Of a stretch of DNA of 64,000 bases, positions 52,168-60,138 are shown one piece after another. Source of the stretch: Bacillota bacterium (lineage in GTDB: Bacteria; Bacillota; Clostridia; Lachnospirales; Lachnospiraceae); the NCBI GenBank assembly GCA_023398375.1, contig JAEWSH010000133.1, positions 186,001 through 250,000 of the forward strand, given 5' to 3'. The position numbers and the translations under genes are program-made. Below the pieces are notes generated by a model, which saw only the letters and a program-made list of their open reading frames with translations, made no database searches and had not been told where the DNA came from. Position 1 is the stretch's first letter. Every line of letters begins with the position of its first letter.

Positions 52168-53361
52168 ATGACAATTACGACAGTATCAAATTATTTAAAT
52201 CATCATCAGATCCCGCTTTCCAATGCTTTTCATGCGCAGCTGGGAGATGAATATCGCTTTATTCAGACCGAGCCGATGGAAGAAGAACGTGTAAAGATGG
52301 GATGGGGAGCAGCACTTGTTTCCTGTCCATATCTGTTGTTATTCTATGAGCAGGAAGCACGTTGCAGGAAGATGATCATGGAAAGTGATATTGTTATTTT
52401 TGGCGGAGTAGATGATGAAAGTTATATCAATGAACGCTTGAGGGCCGGAAAAATAGTGATCCGAAGCAGCGAACGTCTGTATAAGGACGGGCAATGGAAA
52501 GCGATCTCACCCAGAGGTCTTATCAAAAAATATCAAGACCATACAAGATACCGGAACGGTCAGGTGTATCTATTATGTGACGGTGGATATGTAGCTTCAG
52601 ATTTTCATATTGTCAGGGCATACCCGGATAAAATGTTTTGCTGGGGATATTTCCCATATGTAAAGGAATATCTGCTGGATTCACTTTTTGTGGATAAATC
52701 CCATCAGATACCAGAACTATTGTGGACAGGACGTTTTGTAGGGTTCAAGCATCCTGAATATATTCCGGAACTTGCCAGAAGATTGAGAAAGGATGGGATT
52801 GGTGCACATATTACATATATCGGCGGGGGGCAGATGGAAGATCAGATTCTCCCGATTATTGAAAAAGAAGGGTTACAATCAATGATTACGTATCTTCCGT
52901 TTCAGACACCGGATGTCGTCAGGACTTATATGGAGAAGGCCAATATCTATCTGTTTCCAAGTGACTATGGCGAAGGATGGGGAGCTGTTCTGAATGAAGC
53001 AATGAACAGTGCATGCGCAGTTGTTGCCAATCAAGCAGCAGGTGCGACTCCTTATCTATGCCGGGATGAAGAAAATGCATTGATTTTTAGAAATGGAGAT
53101 TTTGAAGAATTTTACAGTTGTGTGGTGAGATTGATAAATGACACTGCCTTGCAGCAAAAGCTCGGAAGAAATGCATATCTAACTATGACAAGATTGTGGA
53201 ATGCTGAAAATGCAGCCCGACGTTTACTGGTCCAATGTCAACGTATGCTGGCTGGAAAAAAGATTACATTTGAAACAGAAGGCCCGATGAGTAAGGCACC
53301 CATTATTGCGCCGGGCAAAATGTACCGGCAGTTAAAGGCACATAAAAATGTTAGATTATGA
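52168..53361 (+). CDS. GT4 family glycosyltransferase
   Basis: This 397-residue GT-B enzyme has a shortened N-terminal domain (TVSNYLNHHQIPLSNAFH, SDIVIFGG) and a typical donor domain (LLWTGRFVGFKHPEYIPELA, YLFPSDYGEGWGAVLNEAM, SACAVVANQAAGATPYLC). The EGWGAVLNE motif is the GT4 acidic signature. GAGGAGCTATT precedes the ATG and it follows the preceding GT4 by 10 bases. The stop overlaps the next GT2 start (ATGA). Confidence 0.87.
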   Translation: MTITTVSNYLNHHQIPLSNAFHAQLGDEYRFIQTEPMEEERVKMGWGAALVSCPYLLLFYEQEARCRKMIMESDIVIFGGVDDESYINERLRAGKIVIRSSERLYKDGQWKAISPRGLIKKYQDHTRYRNGQVYLLCDGGYVASDFHIVRAYPDKMFCWGYFPYVKEYLLDSLFVDKSHQIPELLWTGRFVGFKHPEYIPELARRLRKDGIGAHITYIGGGQMEDQILPIIEKEGLQSMITYLPFQTPDVVRTYMEKANIYLFPSDYGEGWGAVLNEAMNSACAVVANQAAGATPYLCRDEENALIFRNGDFEEFYSCVVRLINDTALQQKLGRNAYLTMTRLWNAENAARRLLVQCQRMLAGKKITFETEGPMSKAPIIAPGKMYRQLKAHKNVRL

Positions 53362-54395
53362 CAGGAATGATAGATACAATGGAAAAGGAAAATAAAGATA
53401 GCAAACAACAAGGAGATATACTGATCTCCGTAATTGTCCCCATTTATAACATCATGGATTGCCTTCCGCGCTGTGTGGAATCCATTATAAATCAGACATA
53501 TCAAAACCTCGAAATTATCCTGATTGATGATGGATCTACAGATGCTACCGGCGTGCTTTGCGATGAGTATGCAAAAAAGGATAATCGCATCCAGGTGATT
53601 CACAAAGAAAATGGAGGTTCATCTTCTGCCAGAAATGCAGGCATCAGATCGTCTCATGGTGCATATCTGGGATTTGTGGATAGCGATGATTATATAGCCC
53701 CGCAGATGTATGAAGTATTATTGCAGCAGATACAGACAAGTGGTATGCAGATCGCACAGGCAGCAAGAATGGAAATTGCACAGAATGGGGAGGAACTGCC
53801 TCCGATCTGTGTTCCGCCGGAACATGAAATGGTGTATTCTTCTCAGGAATTTTTCAGAGAACTGTTAATGCACAAGGGTGATTGTTCCTTCTGCACCAAA
53901 TTGGTGGACCGCGGATTATTTCAGGACAGGATGTTTCCAGAGGGAACATTAAATGAAGATTTTCATTTGCTGGTACACATGCTGCAGACGGTAAAGGGAG
54001 TTGCCAGCAATCCAAGGCAGATGTATTATGTATTTTATAGAAGCGGAAGTAATACACGTAAAAAATCAAAGGAAGATTTTTCGCGTGTCTATGCAGACTG
54101 CGTTGACAATGCGGATATGGCATATGTTCTGGTGAGAGAAAAATACCCACAATTGATTGATATCGCTATGCGGTTCGGTCTGTTTCAGAGACTGGAGTAT
54201 TTGTTACATATTCCGACCAGTCAGATGACAAAAAAAAATAATCACTATCAAAATATCCTACGGTTCTTAAGAACACATGTGGTACAGATCATTACCTCGG
54301 AATATCTGACGAATAAGAATAAGCTATATTTATTGCTGTTTACAATTGCACCACGTACACTGCGTATCGTGCATAAGAAATTGAGGAATCTATAA
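53358..54395 (+). CDS. GT2 family glycosyltransferase
   Basis: This 345-residue GT-A enzyme has ILISVIVPIYNIMDCLPRCV, IILIDDGSTDATGVLCDEY, KENGGSSSARNAGIRSSHG and GFVDSDDYIAPQM as metal site. It resembles the paralogues at 17102 and 19763 in length and C-terminal layout. The ATG at 53358 overlaps the upstream stop. ATG 53379 could also be used because residues 1-23 are outside the GT fold. It is followed immediately by the GT52-like gene. Confidence 0.87.
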   Translation: MTGMIDTMEKENKDSKQQGDILISVIVPIYNIMDCLPRCVESIINQTYQNLEIILIDDGSTDATGVLCDEYAKKDNRIQVIHKENGGSSSARNAGIRSSHGAYLGFVDSDDYIAPQMYEVLLQQIQTSGMQIAQAARMEIAQNGEELPPICVPPEHEMVYSSQEFFRELLMHKGDCSFCTKLVDRGLFQDRMFPEGTLNEDFHLLVHMLQTVKGVASNPRQMYYVFYRSGSNTRKKSKEDFSRVYADCVDNADMAYVLVREKYPQLIDIAMRFGLFQRLEYLLHIPTSQMTKKNNHYQNILRFLRTHVVQIITSEYLTNKNKLYLLLFTIAPRTLRIVHKKLRNL

Positions 54396-55472
54396 ATGAA
54401 AGACAGAATCTATGTATGCCATACCTATTATCATGTATATGTTGCATTTTTGAAGGAGTTTTCACTTCCAAAAGAAAAACAGGGGATGGCAGCTGTTGTT
54501 TTAAGTTCTCTTTCCAACGACTTTGAAAATCTGAAAGAAAGAATGGAAGCCATTCATTTTTGGGAAGAAGTATTGATATTGGATGAAAAACGATATGATT
54601 ATTTTGAGGAATTGCTCCCTCTGAAAGAGGATAAGGGAAATATTCTACTGAATATGCTGGCACGCATAAAATTCTCAAAAAAATATGCGAAGCTGGAAGA
54701 ACCTTATATGACAATAGATTTTAAGCAATATAAAGATATTTATGTATTTTGTGATTCTGATCCGATCGGGTATTATCTGAATTACAAAAAGATTCCTTAT
54801 CACGCAATGGAGGATGGTATCAATTGTTTAAAGATACTGGATGCTGCCAGATTTGATAACCGGGGTCATTTTAGGTTAAAGGTCTTTATGGCGTCTCTGA
54901 ATCTGATATTCATTCAGAATGGATATTCAAAGTATTGTATTGATATGGAGATCAACGACAGAGAATGTCTGAAATATGATTGCCCCAAATATGTGGTAGT
55001 GCCGCGAAAGCCGCTGGAGGATGCACTGGATCCTGGAGAAAAGAAACTGATGGTTCGTGCATTTATTCAGGATGCAGATGTATTGCTCGCACAGATTGCC
55101 AAAGCAGCAGAAGATACGGATACTCAGAATGTAATGATTCTGACGGAACCGCTTTGCACGCTAGATGTAAGAAAACAGATATTCGAAGATATTATAGAAG
55201 AATATTGCAAAGGATGCCGCATTTTTATAAAAACACATCCGAGAGATATCCTTGATTACAAGAAGGAGTTTCCAGATTACATCGTCATAAATGGAAAATT
55301 TCCGCTTGAAGTTATGAATCTCATGGAGGGCGTGCATTTCCATAAGGCAATTTCGGTATTTACACAAGCAATTTACTCCATGGAATTTGTAGATGAGAAG
55401 ATATTTCTGGGAGAAGATTTTATGGACAGGTATGAAGATCCGAAGGTTCATAGATACAATGACCAGATTTAA
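54396..55472 (+). CDS. GT52/sialyltransferase-like glycosyltransferase
   Basis: This 358-residue protein begins KDRIYVCHTYYHVYVAFL, typical of the GT52 and poly-sialyltransferase-like families. It contains the two bacterial sialyltransferase motifs: MEDG (near residue 139, the D/E-D/E-G motif) and KTHPRD (near residue 278, the HP motif), plus a late Ser/Thr stretch AISVFTQAIYSMEF. The nearby pseB/C/F/G genes would make a CMP-activated nonulosonic acid, so this enzyme is the best candidate to transfer it to the glycan. The donor is inferred. Confidence 0.72.
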   Translation: MKDRIYVCHTYYHVYVAFLKEFSLPKEKQGMAAVVLSSLSNDFENLKERMEAIHFWEEVLILDEKRYDYFEELLPLKEDKGNILLNMLARIKFSKKYAKLEEPYMTIDFKQYKDIYVFCDSDPIGYYLNYKKIPYHAMEDGINCLKILDAARFDNRGHFRLKVFMASLNLIFIQNGYSKYCIDMEINDRECLKYDCPKYVVVPRKPLEDALDPGEKKLMVRAFIQDADVLLAQIAKAAEDTDTQNVMILTEPLCTLDVRKQIFEDIIEEYCKGCRIFIKTHPRDILDYKKEFPDYIVINGKFPLEVMNLMEGVHFHKAISVFTQAIYSMEFVDEKIFLGEDFMDRYEDPKVHRYNDQI

Positions 55473-55507
55473 TGGAATAAAACGAAGTAAAAAGGATAAC
55501 GTCAAAT

Positions 55508-57247
55508 ATGATGAAAATATTAAAAAAGATTAATGTATTATTGGATAAAAAGCAAAAACGAAAGATGATCGTATTGCTCATTAATATGCTGATAGGTGCA
55601 GTGCTTGAGACAGCAAGTATCTCCCTTGTCATCCCGGTCATTACGATTGTGATCACACCGGATGCAGTGAACAGCAATAAATATATGCGTATGCTTTATG
55701 ATACTTTTCATATGACAAGCAGCAGCCAGCTCACAGTATTTGTCATGCTGTCTTTGATCGCAGCTTTTGTATTCAAAAATATATTTTTGTTCTGGCAGCA
55801 AAAGATATTATATCGATTTATTTATACCAATCAGTTCCGCACTTCAGAGCGTATGATGAAGAATTATCTGCGCCGGGGATATGAATTTTATTTAAATAGT
55901 GACACGGCTGTCATACAAAGAAGTATTACTTCAGATGTGAATAATATGTATGCTCTTATTTTAGCAGTATTGCAGCTGATATCCGAGATTATCATATTTA
56001 TGTTCCTGGGTACTATTTTACTGATTGTTGATGCAAAAATGACATTTGTGATTGCATCGCTGCTATTCGTAACATTGTTTGTTATCAAGATCATAATCAA
56101 ACCGATCATGCAGAAGGCAGGCGCGGATAATCAGGATTATTATAGTGGATTATTTAAATGGATCTCACAGACCGTAACTGGAATCAAAGAAGTTAAGATT
56201 GCGGGAAAAGAGCAATACTTTATTGATGAGTATGTAAAATGCGGAAAGGGTTATGTGGATGCTGTTCAAAAATATAGTATTTATAATAATACTCCAAGAC
56301 TTTTGATCGAAACAGTATGTATTATTGGTATGGTAGGATATATGCTGTTTCTGATTTTAAACGGAACCCCTATGACTTCCATGTTGCAGACGATTTCGGT
56401 ATTTGCCATGGCAGCAGTCCGTTTAATGCCTTGTGCGAACCGTATCAATAATCAGCTGACATCCATGGCATATTTCGAACCTTTCTTTTTAGGAGTCAGC
56501 GACAATCTGCAGGATGAGATCAGTGACAGTAATGTAGATATGAGCTTTGCAAAAGATACAGATGCCAAATTAGAGGTGAAAGAGAATATCCGCTTAGAAA
56601 ATATTACCTATACGTATCCAAATACAGAAGTGCTTATCTTTGACCACGCTGAAATGGAAATTCCAATTGGTGCAGCAGTTGGTGTGGTGGGAAGCTCAGG
56701 GGCAGGCAAGACGACGGTCGTAGATATCCTGCTGGGATTATTGCAGCTAAGGGAAGGAACCATTTATGCAGACGGTATTGATGTAGCAACAAAGTACAGA
56801 GCATGGCTCAAAAATATCGGGTACATCCCTCAAATGATATTTATGCTGGACGATTCTATACGTAAGAATGTAGCTTTTGGTGTTCCGGAAGAAAAGATCA
56901 ATGAAAAACGTATCTGGGAAGTATTAAAAGAAGCACAGTTGGATGAATTCGTGAAAGGGTTACCGGAGGGACTTGACACGAGCATCGGGGAACGCGGTAT
57001 CCGTCTTTCCGGTGGACAAAGACAGCGCATTGGTATCGCAAGAGCATTATATAATGATCCGGAAGTCCTGATCCTGGATGAAGCCACTTCCGCCCTCGAT
57101 AATGATACCGAAGCAGCAATCATGGACTCTATCAACCATTTCCATGGTAAAAAAACATTAATTATTATTGCTCATAGATTACAAACCATTGAAAAATGCG
57201 ACATGATCTACCGCGTTGAGGCTGGGAAGGCGAAGCGCGAGAGGTAG
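55508..57247 (+). CDS. ABC exporter, flippase-like (MsbA/PglK type)
   Basis: The 579-residue half-transporter has a six-helix membrane domain (residues 20-320) and a nucleotide-binding domain: Walker A GSSGAGKTTVVD near 395, Q-loop GYIPQM, signature LSGGQRQR near 500, Walker B VLILDEATSALD near 520 and the H-loop IIIAHRL. It resembles PglK, an ATP-driven flippase for lipid-linked oligosaccharides. It sits after the GT52-like gene, separate from the Wzx gene at 31431, so two flippases serve this locus or two different glycans are exported. Confidence 0.87.
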   Translation: MMKILKKINVLLDKKQKRKMIVLLINMLIGAVLETASISLVIPVITIVITPDAVNSNKYMRMLYDTFHMTSSSQLTVFVMLSLIAAFVFKNIFLFWQQKILYRFIYTNQFRTSERMMKNYLRRGYEFYLNSDTAVIQRSITSDVNNMYALILAVLQLISEIIIFMFLGTILLIVDAKMTFVIASLLFVTLFVIKIIIKPIMQKAGADNQDYYSGLFKWISQTVTGIKEVKIAGKEQYFIDEYVKCGKGYVDAVQKYSIYNNTPRLLIETVCIIGMVGYMLFLILNGTPMTSMLQTISVFAMAAVRLMPCANRINNQLTSMAYFEPFFLGVSDNLQDEISDSNVDMSFAKDTDAKLEVKENIRLENITYTYPNTEVLIFDHAEMEIPIGAAVGVVGSSGAGKTTVVDILLGLLQLREGTIYADGIDVATKYRAWLKNIGYIPQMIFMLDDSIRKNVAFGVPEEKINEKRIWEVLKEAQLDEFVKGLPEGLDTSIGERGIRLSGGQRQRIGIARALYNDPEVLILDEATSALDNDTEAAIMDSINHFHGKKTLIIIAHRLQTIEKCDMIYRVEAGKAKRER

Positions 57248-57254
57248 GTAGTGA

Positions 57255-57417
57255 GTGTCTGGGAGATTATGAATTCCAGTGTGCTTCCGTAGTCTCTACA
57301 GTAACACGTAAATGTGCGCCTATCCCAAACACAGACGTGTTTGTTCTATTCGTACATTTATGTATTGCAGTAACGACTAAGGCAGTACACGTTGGAATTT
57401 CATAATCGCCCAGACAC
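57255..57417. repeat. 163-bp imperfect palindrome after the ABC exporter gene
   Basis: GTGTCTGGG + AGATTATGAATTCCA at 57255 is matched by GGAATTTCATAATCG + CCCAGACAC ending 57417. Outward-to-inward further matches are GTGTGCTTCC.TAGTC with GACTA.GG.AGTACAC and CGTAAATGT with ACATTTATG, with a central AAACAC / GTGTTT stem. No gene or transposase is present. It starts eight bases past the ABC exporter stop and may end that transcript or stabilise it. Confidence 0.72.
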
Positions 57418-57508
57418 ATCAAGGTTATAGAGACAAAACAGAAATTGCTTCTGCAGGGATTCATCGATAGACACTACAAGATTCACTAGATAAATGTGGG
57501 GAAGAAGT

Positions 57509-58522
57509 ATGAACTTAAGTATAATAGTTCCTGTATATAATATGGCAGGAGATGGAAAACTAAATTATTGTATGGACTCTCTTGTAAAGCAGACGATAGC
57601 GGATTATGAGATTATTGCGGTGGATGATGCTTCCACGGATGAATCATTTTCAATACTGCAGGAGTATGAGAGGAACTATCCGGGATTGGTGAAGGCAATT
57701 CGGTCGCCTGAGAACCGGCGTCAGGGTGGTGCTAAAAATATTGGCATAAAGGCGGCAGCGGGGGAGTGGATCGGATTTATAGACAGTGATGACTGGATCA
57801 CTCCGGATATGTATGAAAAGTTGTTGCGTAAGGCAGAAGTTACAGGCGCTGATGTGGTCGGATGTGATTACAATCTGGTAAACGAGCATACGATGAAAGT
57901 CGGCAGGATCGTGCAGAACAATACGGATGACCAGACGGGAGTATTGGGAACAGAGGAGTACAGAAAACTGCTCATGCGCTCAGGCAGTATGGTAATTAAA
58001 ATATTTCGAAGAAATATGATTGTAGAAAATGAACTTTGGTTCCCGGAGCACATTTTTTATGAAGACAATTGTGCAAGTCCTTTGTGGATGATGCATTGCA
58101 AACATTTTGAAAAAGTGAATGAACCATTGTATTTTTATTACCAGCATGATACATCGACCGTACATTCAATCAGTGAGGCAAGATGCGAAGACAGAATGAA
58201 AGCAGCACAGTTATTTTTGGAAGCATGCATAAAAATGGGATGGATGGATAGATACCAGCAAGAAATTGAATATCGGTTTACAGAACTTTATTTTGTGAAT
58301 ACGCTATTTTCTTATATGCAGGGAGAACAGCCAAAGCATATTGCATTTATAAGTAAGATGGTTCGGAAAATGAAGGAGACCTTTCCAGCATTCGAAAAGA
58401 ACCGCTATTATCAGGAACTTGTGAATGAAGAGCAAAAAAAATTCATTCGCTGCCTGAAGATATCTACACTATTGTTTTTTGTTTATTACAAGTTACTATT
58501 TTTTTATCGCAGAATGCGATAA
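57509..58522 (+). CDS. GT2 family glycosyltransferase
   Basis: This GT-A enzyme of 337 residues has LSIIVPVYNMAGDGKLNYC, EIIAVDDASTDESFSIL, RRQGGAKNIGIKAAAGEW and GFIDSDDWITPDM as metal site near residue 90. The C-terminal stretch (STLLFFVYYKLLFFY) is hydrophobic and could anchor it. ATG 57509 follows GGGGAAGAAGT. ATG 57494 has no ribosome binding site. It stands alone between two palindromic intergenic regions. Confidence 0.86.
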   Translation: MNLSIIVPVYNMAGDGKLNYCMDSLVKQTIADYEIIAVDDASTDESFSILQEYERNYPGLVKAIRSPENRRQGGAKNIGIKAAAGEWIGFIDSDDWITPDMYEKLLRKAEVTGADVVGCDYNLVNEHTMKVGRIVQNNTDDQTGVLGTEEYRKLLMRSGSMVIKIFRRNMIVENELWFPEHIFYEDNCASPLWMMHCKHFEKVNEPLYFYYQHDTSTVHSISEARCEDRMKAAQLFLEACIKMGWMDRYQQEIEYRFTELYFVNTLFSYMQGEQPKHIAFISKMVRKMKETFPAFEKNRYYQELVNEEQKKFIRCLKISTLLFFVYYKLLFFYRRMR

Positions 58523-58562
58523 AGCAAGCCGTCAGGATATCATTATTATTTGCTAAAGATTT

Positions 58563-58604
58563 GCTTTGCGAGTTTCGATAGTTCCAGTGGCAGCCGCCAA
58601 ATAC
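58563..58604 (-). repeat. Dispersed intergenic repeat, copy 5 (partial, inverted)
   Basis: Read on the minus strand, GTATTTGGCGGCTGCC...GAAACTCGCAAAGC matches GCATTTGGTGACTGCC...GAAACTCGCAAAGC of copy 1. The following mirror half of the second hairpin is missing, so this is a partial copy. Confidence 0.5.
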
Positions 58605-58626
58605 AAGTCTGAGATTCAAAAAGTAA

Positions 58627-58775
58627 GTGGTGAATGGGTATGAAGATCAATGAAGGACCCTATAAAAACGTCGGTCCTTATGCGTCAGAGAGCGAAGCAA
58701 TTCTGACGTATTAGTACCGTTACGTTTTTTATCGGAGCGGGAGCGTGTCCGAATGATTTCATACCCATTCATCAC
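58627..58775. repeat. Palindromic intergenic element with two internal hairpins
   Basis: GTGGTGAATGGGTATGAA (58627-58644) is inverted as TTCATACCCATTCATCAC (58758-58775), one mismatch or G-U pair. Inside lie AAGGACC / GGTCCTT (58653-58679) and GCGTCAG / CTGACG (58682-58708). No coding sequence. It lies in the 379-base gap between the GT2 gene and pseB. Confidence 0.7.
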
Positions 58776-58815
58776 GTATTATTTAGAAAACCCACGTGTA
58801 TTATTTAGAAAACCC
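58776..58815. promoter_or_regulatory. Two 18-bp direct repeats upstream of the pseB promoter
   Basis: GTATTATTTAGAAAACCC occurs at 58776-58793 and again, identical, at 58798-58815. The offset is 22 bases, about two helical turns, and the second copy ends 7 bases before the -35 box. This geometry is typical of a tandem activator site. Confidence 0.6.
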
Positions 58816-58822
58816 ACGCGTG

Positions 58823-58851
58823 TTGTTTTTCGTGTTTAAGTGTGGTATAAT
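58823..58851 (+). promoter_or_regulatory. Strong sigma-A promoter of pseB
   Basis: TTGTTT (58823-58828), an ideal 17-base spacer and perfect TATAAT (58846-58851) with an extended -10 TGTGG. Transcription would start about 44 bases before the ATG. The ribosome binding site is GCAGATAGGAG. Confidence 0.75.
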
Positions 58852-58901
58852 TTCACACGTCAGATTCTCGAGCATGTCAAGTATGCAGATAGGAGCAATA
58901 T

Positions 58902-59897
58902 ATGTTAAATAATAAAACGATCTTAATTACCGGAGGAACAGGCTCTTTCGGAAAATGTTTCACAAAATATGTATTAGAGCACTATGATCCAAAGAAAATT
59001 ATCATTTATTCCAGAGATGAATTCAAACAATTCATTATGGCTAATAATTTTAAACAATATTCGGAAAAACTTAGATTTTTTATTGGGGATGTAAGAGATA
59101 AGGAAAGACTGCAGAGAGCTTTTGAAGGTGTTGATTATGTGATTCATGCAGCAGCTATGAAGCAGGTACCTGCATGTGAATACAATCCGAATGAAGCAAT
59201 CAAGACAAATATCCATGGGGCTCAGAATGTCATTGATGCAGCACTTGACACAGGTGTTAAAAAGGTAGTTGCATTGTCAACAGATAAGGCAGTAAATCCG
59301 GTTAATTTATATGGCGGTACAAAACTGGTATCAGATAAATTATTTATTGCTGCCAATGCTTACGTGGGGCATAAAGATATTAATTTTTCTATTGTTAGAT
59401 ATGGAAATGTTGCGGGTAGCCGTGGGTCTGTCATTCCTTTCTTCCAGAATATAATCAATAATGGCGGTAAGGAACTGCCGATTACAGATTACAGGATGAC
59501 GCGTTTCTGGATCAGCCTGCAGCAGGGTGTTGAATTAGTGATCAAAGCATTGGAGGAAGCAAAAGGAGGAGAGACATTTATCTCCAAAATACCTTCTTTT
59601 AAAATTACAGATCTTGCACAAGCAATGATGCCGGGATGTGAGATGCCGGAAGTGGGTATCCGTGAAGGTGAGAAGCTGCATGAGATCATGGTTACCGTAG
59701 AGGATTCTATGACGACCTATGAATATGAGAATCATTTTATTGTATATCCCCAGATGGTTTGGAGTAAGGACAAGATGCCGACACCTACGGGAAAAAAAGT
59801 GGAAGATGGATTCTCCTACAGTTCGGGTACGAATAAAGAGTGGTTAACAGTAGAAGAAATCAGAGAATTATTGAAGCAGGTAGATCTTGAAAAATAA
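58902..59897 (+). CDS. pseB: UDP-N-acetylglucosamine 4,6-dehydratase (inverting), PseB
   Basis: This 331-residue short-chain dehydrogenase has TGGTGSFGKCFTKYVLEHY, YSRDEFKQ, HAAAMKQVPACEYNPNEAI, STDKAVNPVNLYGGTK (catalytic Asp-Lys and Tyr-Lys pairs) and RYGNVAGSRGSVIPFF. It dehydrates UDP-GlcNAc and inverts C5, the first step to pseudaminic acid. It has its own promoter, preceded by direct repeats. A terminator-like hairpin and a structured element separate it from pseC. Confidence 0.95.
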   Translation: MLNNKTILITGGTGSFGKCFTKYVLEHYDPKKIIIYSRDEFKQFIMANNFKQYSEKLRFFIGDVRDKERLQRAFEGVDYVIHAAAMKQVPACEYNPNEAIKTNIHGAQNVIDAALDTGVKKVVALSTDKAVNPVNLYGGTKLVSDKLFIAANAYVGHKDINFSIVRYGNVAGSRGSVIPFFQNIINNGGKELPITDYRMTRFWISLQQGVELVIKALEEAKGGETFISKIPSFKITDLAQAMMPGCEMPEVGIREGEKLHEIMVTVEDSMTTYEYENHFIVYPQMVWSKDKMPTPTGKKVEDGFSYSSGTNKEWLTVEEIRELLKQVDLEK

Positions 59898-59920
59898 GAA
59901 AATAAAGATAGAATAAACAT

Positions 59921-59950
59921 AAGAAATGCAGGCAAGCACTGCATTTCTTT
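59921..59950 (+). terminator. Hairpin terminator-like structure after pseB
   Basis: AAGAAATGCAG pairs perfectly with CTGCATTTCTT around GCAAGCA. Only TGG follows, so the U-tract is poor. It lies between pseB and the structured element copy C, and expression of pseC, pseF and pseG would require read-through or a new promoter. Confidence 0.55.
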
Positions 59951-59957
59951 GGCTATA

Positions 59958-60123
59958 GTGTGAGAAGAGTGCGAGAAGTAATTCTAAGATGTGAAAGAAC
60001 CACATCTAAGAATTACTAAGTCTCACACCGGAAGAAGATGCGGGCATCTTCTTCTCAGGGATTGTTTGTGCCGCCAGTTGCGGCATGCCTGGAAGTATAA
60101 AAGTATATGCGGTTATCGACCGC
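59958..60123 (+). repeat. Structured intergenic element, copy C (leader of pseC)
   Basis: P1 is GTGCGAGA + AGTAATTCT with AGAATTACT + aag + TCTCACAC (an alternative left arm GTGTGAGA starts at 59958). P2 is GATGTG-AAAGAAC-CACATC. P3 is GAAGAAGATG-cggg-CATCTTCTTC. P4 is TGCCGC-cagtt-GCGGCA. Compared with copy B, the P1, P2 and P3 stems differ in sequence but stay paired. A fifth hairpin GCGGT-tatcg-ACCGC (60109-60123) lies 15 bases before the pseC ATG. Confidence 0.78.
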
Positions 60124-60138
60124 AGATAGGAGTTAGAT

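Noticed and set aside
58776..58815. Possible CRISPR array
   Set aside because: Only two 18-base repeats with a 4-base separation. No spacers of normal length and no cas genes.
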